Shown here: positions 58,257-64,000 of the stretch, in pieces
Layout of the letters: each line of letters starts with the position of its first letter
How positions within the stretch are numbered: the stretch's first letter is position 1
NCBI GenBank assembly: GCA_002406015.1
Contig: DHMX01000014.1
Location: 160,858-224,857 of the forward strand
Reading direction: 5' to 3'
DNA from: Lachnospiraceae bacterium UBA4631
GTDB lineage: Bacteria; Bacillota; Clostridia; Lachnospirales; Lachnospiraceae
Length of the DNA: 64,000 nt
Program-made: the position numbers and the translations under genes
Notes under the pieces: generated by a model
Seen by the model: the letters and a program-made list of their open reading frames with translations, nothing else
Told to the model about the DNA's origin: nothing
Database searches by the model: none

Positions 58257-59498
58257 ATGAAATATATAAAGATAGCGGCATTGATAAATCAGGCAGAAGC
58301 AGTTGAAAGTGCAAAGAAGCTGGCTCATGCGGGAGCGGATGAATTGCAGTATATTTATGAGGCAGAAGCTGATTTGGAGATAATTAAGGCAGTTACCAGA
58401 GAGGTGGATGTGCCGGTAGCGGTCCGAATGTCTCCGGAGCGTTTTGAGGATGTAAAGAAGGTCTTATATGCCGGAGCGGCTTCCGCTTGTCTGATGACAG
58501 AAAAGGAAGAGGTAATCAAGGAGGTTGTAGGAAGATTTGGCAGTGATAAAATCTCCGGAATGATTAACGGCATTTATGTAAAAAATATAAAGGATTATGC
58601 ACAAAAGCTTAGTACCTATGGTTATGGACAGATGAATCTGGTGGTAGACGGAGAAATCGGTGAGAATGTGGATGTAATCAAGGAAGTATGTGAAATGGCA
58701 CATATTCCGGTTGCGGTTTATGTTCCGGATGGGCTGGAGGATGTTTCTTTTCTGGCGAATTTTGTCAAAGCAACCGGTGTAGAGGGAATTATAGTATCTG
58801 CTTCGGATGCGGAAAAGATACAGGAAATGAAGCAGGCATTTTTGAAGCATGGACTTCAGGTAAACACGTTTACCTCAGCCATTCCGTTTTCGGAATTTAA
58901 GCTAAATGATGCCGGATTGATACCGGTGGTGGTACAGGATTATAAAACCGGACAGGTGTTAATGTTAGCGTACATGAACGAGGTGGCGTATAACAAGACA
59001 ATTGAAACCGGATTAATGACCTATTACAGCCGGAGCCGGCAGGAGCTATGGTTAAAGGGAGAAACCTCCGGACATTATCAGTATGTAAAGGCATTGAGCT
59101 TAGATTGTGATAATGATACAATTCTGGCAAAGGTGGAGCAGGTTGGAGCTGCCTGCCATACCGGAAGCTATTCCTGCTTCTTTCAGGAGCTGGTAAAGAA
59201 GGATTACCACGACGAGAATCCGTTAACCATATTAAAAGAGGACTATGATGTAATCGCAAACCGAAAGGAGCATCCGAAGGACGGCTCTTATACAAATTAC
59301 CTGTTTGATAAGGGAATTGATAAGATTCTGAAGAAGGTCGGAGAAGAAGCAACCGAGATGGTAATTGCGGCAAAGAATCCGGATGCAGAGGAATTGAAAT
59401 ACGAAATATCGGATTTTCTGTATCATATGATGGTGCTTATGGTAGAGAAGGGTCTGACATGGGAAGATATTACAAGGGAATTAGTAGAGAGAAGATAA
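58257..59498 (+). CDS. hisI: HisF/HisA-like domain fused to HisIE (PRA-cyclohydrolase/PRA-ATP diphosphatase)
   Basis: 413 aa. The last 200 residues are the normal bifunctional HisIE: HisI (about 215-310) with DCDND (283-287) and CHTGSYSCF (C300, C307) metal sites, and HisE (345-413) with VGEEATEMVIAAKN. They catalyse steps 2 and 3. Residues 1-206 resemble a (beta/alpha)8 barrel of the HisA/HisF type (SAKKLAHAGADELQYIYEA, VPVAVRMSPERFEDVKKVLYAGA). However, the catalytic Asp residues are missing: AALIN in place of CLDV, and MINGIY in place of the second. It is probably a regulatory or structural leftover. AAGGAGG precedes the ATG. Confidence 0.88.
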   Translation: MKYIKIAALINQAEAVESAKKLAHAGADELQYIYEAEADLEIIKAVTREVDVPVAVRMSPERFEDVKKVLYAGAASACLMTEKEEVIKEVVGRFGSDKISGMINGIYVKNIKDYAQKLSTYGYGQMNLVVDGEIGENVDVIKEVCEMAHIPVAVYVPDGLEDVSFLANFVKATGVEGIIVSASDAEKIQEMKQAFLKHGLQVNTFTSAIPFSEFKLNDAGLIPVVVQDYKTGQVLMLAYMNEVAYNKTIETGLMTYYSRSRQELWLKGETSGHYQYVKALSLDCDNDTILAKVEQVGAACHTGSYSCFFQELVKKDYHDENPLTILKEDYDVIANRKEHPKDGSYTNYLFDKGIDKILKKVGEEATEMVIAAKNPDAEELKYEISDFLYHMMVLMVEKGLTWEDITRELVERR

Positions 59499-59511
59499 GG
59501 AGGGTATCGAT

Positions 59512-59664
59512 ATGACAGGATGGGAAGCATTTTTTGCAGAGTTTGTACAGTATGCCGTAAAGGCAATCATTCTGGGCGGCACAATCGTTGGAGCGGTATT
59601 TGCCGGAATCGGAATTAAAAAAGCAGTGAATAAAAAGAAGGAAAAAGAGACCTCGGCTGAATAG
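59512..59664 (+). CDS. 50-residue single-helix membrane protein
   Basis: ATG 59512 with a strong AAGGAGGG 8 nt upstream and stop TAG at 59662. A short amphipathic start (MTGWEAFFAEF) is followed by one membrane helix (AIILGGTIVGAVFAGIGIK) with small-residue GxxxG/AG patterns, and a Lys-rich tail (KKAVNKKKEKETSAE). It lies 13 nt after hisIE and 36 nt before alaS, so it is probably translated from the his message. Unknown family; a small membrane protein of regulatory type is a reasonable guess. Confidence 0.72.
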   Translation: MTGWEAFFAEFVQYAVKAIILGGTIVGAVFAGIGIKKAVNKKKEKETSAE

Positions 59665-59700
59665 GCAGAAGTCAATCGTAAGATTCAGGAGGATAAACAC

Positions 59701-62340
59701 GTGAAAAGCTATGGCGTAAATGAATTGAGAAAAATGTTTTTGGAATTTTTTGAGAGCAAGGGACATTTGAAAATGAAGAGCTTCTCTCTGATTCCACACA
59801 ATGATAACAGTCTGTTGTTGATTAATTCCGGTATGGCACCACTAAAGCCGTATTTTACCGGTCAGGAAATACCACCGAGAAGAAGGGTAACGACCTGCCA
59901 GAAGTGTATTCGTACCGGAGATATTGAAAATGTAGGTAAGACAGCAAGACATGGTACATTTTTTGAAATGCTGGGTAATTTCTCATTTGGAGATTACTTT
60001 AAGAATGAAGCCATTGCTTGGTCATGGGAATTTTTAACAGAGGTTGTTGGGATTGATGAGAACCGGTTATATCCTTCAATTTATCAGGATGATGATGAAG
60101 CCTTTGAAATCTGGAATAAGAAGATAGGTGTGCCGGCTGAGCGTATCTTCCGGTTTGGTAAGGAGGATAACTTCTGGGAGCATGGAGCAGGTCCTTGCGG
60201 TCCTTGTTCGGAAATCTATTATGACCGGGGCGAGAAGTATGGCTGCGGTAAACCGGGATGTACGGTAGGCTGCGACTGCGACCGTTATATGGAAGTATGG
60301 AATAACGTATTTACACAGTTTGAAAATGACGGAAACGGCAATTATACCGAGCTGGTTCAAAAGAATATTGATACCGGTATGGGCTTGGAGCGTTTGGCTG
60401 TAGTTGTGCAGGATGTGGATTCTATTTTTGATGTAGATACCGTACAGGCATTAAGAAATAAGGTATGTGAATTTGCAGGTGTAACATATAAGGAGGACGA
60501 AGCAAAGGATGTATCCATTCGTTTGATTACAGACCATATTCGTTCTGCAACATTTATGATTTCCGATGGTATTATGCCGACAAACGAGGGCAGAGGCTAT
60601 GTGCTTCGTCGTCTGATTCGTCGTGCTGCCAGACATGGAAGACTGCTGGGAATTGACGGTATGTTTTTAGCAAAGCTTTCAGAGACCGTTATTGAAGGTT
60701 CCAAGGATGGTTATCCGGAGTTAGAGGAAAAGAAGGAATTTATCTTCAATGTGTTGACACAGGAGGAGACCAAGTTCAATAAAACCATAGACCAGGGACT
60801 GTCTATATTAAATACAATGGAGGAGGAGCTGGCAGCAGGAAACAGTAAGGTTCTTGCCGGTATAGATGCCTTTAAGTTATATGATACCTATGGCTTCCCG
60901 TTGGATTTGACAAAGGAAATTCTGGAGGAAAAGGGCTACGAGGTAGATGAAGACGGCTTCCAGAAGGCAATGGAGGAGCAGAGAACTGCTGCTCGTACAG
61001 CCAGAAAGACTACAAACTACATGGGTGCGGACGCAACCGTATATGATGAAATTAATCCGTCCATTACTTCTGAATTTATCGGCTATGACAAATTGGAGGC
61101 AACCTCTGATATTACAGTATTGACAACGGATACCGAGATAACAGAAGCCATTGTAGATGGACAGCATGGTACGGTTATTGTGGAGCAGACTCCGTTTTAT
61201 GCGACCATGGGTGGTCAGGAGGGTGACACCGGATTGATTTCTACACCGGATGGAGAATTTCGTGTAGAAGAGACAATAAAGCTAAAGGGCGGTAAGATTG
61301 GACACGTCGGAACCGTAACAAAGGGTATGTTAAAGGTAGGAGACACCGTAACCCTTCAGGTATGTCCGCAGGGACGGGCAGATACCTGTAAGAACCACAG
61401 TGCAACACATTTGCTTCAGAAAGCATTAAAGACGGTATTGGGTTCCCACGTAGAACAGAAGGGTTCTTTGGTAACACCGGATCGTCTGCGATTTGACTTT
61501 GCTCATTTTTCACCGATGACAGCAGAGGAGCTTGCAAAGGTAGAGAAGATTGTAAATGATGAAATTCGGGCAGAGCTGCCGGTTGTTACAAAGATTATGC
61601 CGATTGAAGAAGCAAAAAAGACCGGTGCTATGGCGTTGTTTGGTGAAAAATACGGTGATACGGTACGTGTAGTATCCATGGGAGATTTTTCAATAGAATT
61701 ATGTGGTGGTACACATGTTGCAAATACCGGTAATATTATGACCTTCAAAATCGTATCGGAAGCAGGTGTTGCAGCAGGTGTTCGAAGAATTGAAGCCTTA
61801 ACCGGAGAAGGTGTATTCCAGTATTACCGGAAGCTGGAGCAGGAACTGAATGAGGCTGCTCAGATTGTAAAAGCAACACCGGCAACCTTAGCTGAAAAAT
61901 TAAATCACCTTATGGCAGAGGTAAAAGAATTATCCAGTGAAAATGAAGCCTTAAAGAGTAAGCTTGCAAAGGATTCGCTGGGGGATGTTGCCAGTCAGGT
62001 GACTGTAATAAAGGATATGAAGTTCTTAGCTACGTCTGTAAAGGATGTAGACATGAATGGATTAAGAGAATTAGGCGACCAGTTAAAGAACCAGTTAGGA
62101 GAAGGTGTAGTAGTGCTTGCATCAGAAAACGATGGCAAGGTAAACCTGATTGTTATGGCTACCGATGGAGCCATGAAGCAGGGTGCTCATGCAGGAAATC
62201 TGGTAAAGGCAATTGCACCATGCGTTGGCGGCGGCGGTGGCGGCCGTCCGAACATGGCACAGGCAGGCGGAAAGAATCCGGCAGGTATTGCAGAGGCATT
62301 GGAAAAGGCGGCAGCGGTTATTACAGAGCAGTTGGCATAA
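59701..62340 (+). CDS. alaS: Alanyl-tRNA synthetase
   Basis: Charges tRNA-Ala. The aminoacylation domain (1 to about 450) has FFESKGHLKMKSFSLIP, CQKCIRTGDIENVGKTARHGTFFEMLGNFSFGDYFK and GLERL. The editing domain has HSATHLLQ and CGGTHVANTG. The C-terminal coiled coil and the GGGGGRPNMAQAGGKNP stretch come last. 879 aa, typical. Starts at GTG 59701 with GGAGGA 7 nt upstream. No T-box leader was seen in front of it. Confidence 0.97.
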   Translation: MKSYGVNELRKMFLEFFESKGHLKMKSFSLIPHNDNSLLLINSGMAPLKPYFTGQEIPPRRRVTTCQKCIRTGDIENVGKTARHGTFFEMLGNFSFGDYFKNEAIAWSWEFLTEVVGIDENRLYPSIYQDDDEAFEIWNKKIGVPAERIFRFGKEDNFWEHGAGPCGPCSEIYYDRGEKYGCGKPGCTVGCDCDRYMEVWNNVFTQFENDGNGNYTELVQKNIDTGMGLERLAVVVQDVDSIFDVDTVQALRNKVCEFAGVTYKEDEAKDVSIRLITDHIRSATFMISDGIMPTNEGRGYVLRRLIRRAARHGRLLGIDGMFLAKLSETVIEGSKDGYPELEEKKEFIFNVLTQEETKFNKTIDQGLSILNTMEEELAAGNSKVLAGIDAFKLYDTYGFPLDLTKEILEEKGYEVDEDGFQKAMEEQRTAARTARKTTNYMGADATVYDEINPSITSEFIGYDKLEATSDITVLTTDTEITEAIVDGQHGTVIVEQTPFYATMGGQEGDTGLISTPDGEFRVEETIKLKGGKIGHVGTVTKGMLKVGDTVTLQVCPQGRADTCKNHSATHLLQKALKTVLGSHVEQKGSLVTPDRLRFDFAHFSPMTAEELAKVEKIVNDEIRAELPVVTKIMPIEEAKKTGAMALFGEKYGDTVRVVSMGDFSIELCGGTHVANTGNIMTFKIVSEAGVAAGVRRIEALTGEGVFQYYRKLEQELNEAAQIVKATPATLAEKLNHLMAEVKELSSENEALKSKLAKDSLGDVASQVTVIKDMKFLATSVKDVDMNGLRELGDQLKNQLGEGVVVLASENDGKVNLIVMATDGAMKQGAHAGNLVKAIAPCVGGGGGGRPNMAQAGGKNPAGIAEALEKAAAVITEQLA

Positions 62341-62361
62341 TAAAGGTGAAAAGGGTTACGA

Positions 62362-63648
62362 ATGAAAAAAAAGGCAGTTATATTATTTTTTGAAATCATT
62401 GTATTGGTAATGCTGTTGGCAGGAATTGTTATAATCTGGGAACGACAGTCACAGGAAGTATATCAGGTAAATTATAATACACCAGCGGTTATGTCGGGCA
62501 GTACCGAGGCACTGAGAACCAGTTTAACAACAAAGGAAGTGTCCTTGACCGCAATCGGGGATGTTATGATGCATCAATGGCAGATTACCAGAGGCTATGA
62601 CGCGGCAACCGATACCTTTGATTATGCAGATAGCTTTACCTATGTGAAGTCTTATCTGGAGGAGGCAGATTTTACATTTGCGAATCTGGAAACGACCTTT
62701 GCGGGACGCTATAAGGGTTCCAGCAGTGATATATTGGGATATTCCTGTTATCCGATGTTCAATGCACCGGAGGTATTGGGAAATAATTTGCAGGATGTCG
62801 GAATAGATATGGTGGCAACCGCAAATAATCATTCTCTGGATTCCGGCTTACAGGGAGTCTATTCAACCCTAGATTATCTGGATTCTATCGGCATGAAGCA
62901 TCTTGGAACCGCAAGAAGTGAAGAGGAGCAGCAGGAGCTTTGTATTGTGGATGTAGACGGTATTACATTCGGATTTACCTGTTACACCTATGGAACAAAC
63001 GGAATCCCGGTTCCGTCTTCGGCACCGTTTTGTGTAAATTCCCTGAATAACTACGAAGAAGCCAAGATAGAAGCAATGTGCGAAGAGGTTCGGAAGCTGG
63101 ACGAAGCCGGTGTAGATGTTGTGATGCCGATTATTCATTTTGGAACGGAATACCGGGAATTACAGGATTCGTGGCAGGAGGAATGCGTAGACCGCTTATT
63201 TGAGGCAGGAGCTGATATTATCGTAGGTGGACATCCGCACGTAGTAGAACCGATGGAAATTCGTGAAATTACGGATGCTGACGGAACAAAGCGAACCGGA
63301 TATGTTATTTATTCATTGGGAAACTTTATATCCAGTCAGCGGTATGAAAACGGTGTCATGAAGGACATTGGATTGATTATGGATATGGATTTCAAAAAGG
63401 AACAGGGAGAAACTACCCTGACCGGCTGGAGATTTGCCCCGACCTATGTATATTGGACGGATGATGTTATCGGAGTGGTTCCGGTGATAGAAGCATATGA
63501 GAACCGGGAAGCCTATAGCTTTTTGTCAGATAAGGATTGGAGCAGAATCGAAGATTCCTACCAGAAAACGATTCAGACCTTAACAAAAATAACCGATTGT
63601 CCGTATGAAATTGTAAATTATGAGTATAATTTTGAAATTTCTCAATAA
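62362..63648 (+). CDS. CapA-family metallophosphatase-like surface protein
   Basis: 428 aa. Membrane anchor at residues 4-26, then a linker and a PGA_cap (CapA/YwtB-like) domain of the calcineurin-type fold: LTAIGDVMMHQWQ, FANLETTFAG, MVATANNHSLDSG (Asn-His), VVMPIIHFGTEY, IIVGGHPHVVEPMEI (Gly-His-Pro-His) and VIYSLGNFISSQ. CapA is part of poly-gamma-glutamate capsule synthesis in Bacillus, but single CapA genes, as here without capBC, are common and of unknown role. It follows alaS after 21 nt; no terminator was seen after it. Confidence 0.9.
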   Translation: MKKKAVILFFEIIVLVMLLAGIVIIWERQSQEVYQVNYNTPAVMSGSTEALRTSLTTKEVSLTAIGDVMMHQWQITRGYDAATDTFDYADSFTYVKSYLEEADFTFANLETTFAGRYKGSSSDILGYSCYPMFNAPEVLGNNLQDVGIDMVATANNHSLDSGLQGVYSTLDYLDSIGMKHLGTARSEEEQQELCIVDVDGITFGFTCYTYGTNGIPVPSSAPFCVNSLNNYEEAKIEAMCEEVRKLDEAGVDVVMPIIHFGTEYRELQDSWQEECVDRLFEAGADIIVGGHPHVVEPMEIREITDADGTKRTGYVIYSLGNFISSQRYENGVMKDIGLIMDMDFKKEQGETTLTGWRFAPTYVYWTDDVIGVVPVIEAYENREAYSFLSDKDWSRIEDSYQKTIQTLTKITDCPYEIVNYEYNFEISQ

Positions 63649-63665
63649 AAAGATACAAAAGGGTG

Positions 63666-63693
63666 TTGACAAAATGTGCCTATCTGTTATACA
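63666..63693 (+). promoter_or_regulatory. rpsU promoter
   Basis: -35 TTGACA (63666-63671, perfect), 16-nt spacer, -10 TATACA (63688-63693). Confidence 0.75.
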
Positions 63694-63769
63694 CTAACTT
63701 AGTGCTAAAAATACCCAAACAGTTATGTATTGCACAATATACAACTGGAGGGAGGTAAGGTGTGAGGTC

Positions 63770-63946
63770 ATGTCGAACGTAGTCGTAAAAGAAAACGAAA
63801 CATTAGATAGTGCTTTACGCAGATTCAAGAGAAACTGTGCAAAAGCAGGTATCCAGCAGGAAATTCGTAAGAGAGAACATTACGAAAAGCCAAGCGTTAG
63901 ACGTAAGAAGAAGTCTGAGGCTGCAAGAAAGCGTAAATTCAAATAA
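63770..63946 (+). CDS. rpsU: 30S ribosomal protein S21
   Basis: 58-residue small-subunit protein, very basic: MSNVVVKENETLDSALRRFKRNCAKAG, then a Lys/Arg-rich C-terminus (RRKKKSEAARKRKFK). Start ATG 63770, as the conserved beginning MSNVxVKENE shows. The leader carries GGAGGGAGG (63747-63755), 14 nt from the start, and a second GAGG only two bases away, an unusual spacing. It has its own promoter and terminator. Confidence 0.95.
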   Translation: MSNVVVKENETLDSALRRFKRNCAKAGIQQEIRKREHYEKPSVRRKKKSEAARKRKFK

Positions 63947-63956
63947 GACATTTATG

Positions 63957-63987
63957 AAAAGCTGTTACTTGAGTAACGGCTTTTTCT
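63957..63987 (+). terminator. Intrinsic terminator after rpsU
   Basis: 12-bp stem AAAAGCTGTTAC/GTAACGGCTTTT (one G-T), loop TTGA, five T. Confidence 0.88.
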
Positions 63988-64000
63988 TTGTGTAGCATCT

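Noticed and set aside
1..64000. tRNA genes, CRISPR arrays, insertion sequences, prophage or attachment sites
   Set aside because: Gaps between genes are short and I saw no cloverleaf, repeat array, transposase, integrase or direct-repeat boundary.

Overview
The window reads as an ordinary chromosomal segment of a low-to-mid GC, anaerobic, endospore-lineage Firmicute, most likely a Lachnospiraceae member (Clostridia). This rests on the gene set: spo0A and spoIVA, a GH94 disaccharide phosphorylase, short-form HisG with HisZ, RecU, a RelQ-type small alarmone synthetase, a formate/nitrite transporter with formate-tetrahydrofolate ligase, and strong AGGAGG ribosome binding sites. Almost every gene is on the + strand. 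Exceptions are a UbiB-like kinase with a phasin-like partner (6568-8495) and an XRE regulator (29935-30252). I saw no rRNA, tRNA, CRISPR array, insertion sequence or prophage.

Layout. 1-6453: tail of an unknown gene, rluF, ligA, metA, apt, aroC, then rpsO with its own promoter and structured leader. 6568-10882: ubiB-like and phasin-like genes on the - strand, divergent from pnp, whose leader folds into a long hairpin. 11002-18407: GH94 phosphorylase, YuiD-like membrane protein, TepA-like ClpP-fold protease, uppP, ftsK/spoIIIE. 18486-25399: fhs, folD, rimO, pgsA, pncC, formate/nitrite transporter, DAHP synthase. 25510-29930: DUF1015 protein, glgB, MscS channel. 29935-34038: XRE regulator, argH, a 77-residue protein, a SARP-like regulator and spo0A. 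34271-43070: a seven-gene cell-envelope operon. 43208-54170: spoIVA, punA, rnhA, zinc-ribbon membrane protein, M23 protein, relQ, rsmF-like, HAD phosphatase, membrane protein, RluA-type pseudouridine synthase, recU, then a Cys-rich membrane protein overlapping a radical SAM gene. 54351-59498: hisZ-hisG-hisD-hisB-hisIE. 59512-63946: a 50-residue membrane protein, alaS, a CapA-like protein and rpsU.

Four things stand out. (1) The envelope operon between spo0A and spoIVA holds two unusual fusions: a nucleotidyltransferase joined to an aminotransferase, and a YidC/Oxa1 membrane domain joined to a CDP-glycerol glycerophosphotransferase-like domain. They sit with GtrA, a sulfatase/LtaS-fold protein, a small two-helix membrane protein, a signal peptidase and a tandem GT2 protein, suggesting synthesis of a phospho-decorated surface polymer. 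(2) Spo0A here has a perfect-looking DNA-binding domain but Asn at the phosphoacceptor position and no acidic pair; its upstream SARP-like neighbour has the same Asp-to-Asn change, and three AAATTCCA repeats phased at 11 and 22 bp lie in front of spo0A. (3) A protein with a CX5CX3CX2C cluster and an internal lipobox overlaps a radical SAM gene by 35 nt. (4) HisIE carries an eroded HisF/HisA-like N-terminal domain.

All calls come from reading the sequence and remembered family features; no database search was run. Promoter, terminator and RNA-structure calls are by eye.
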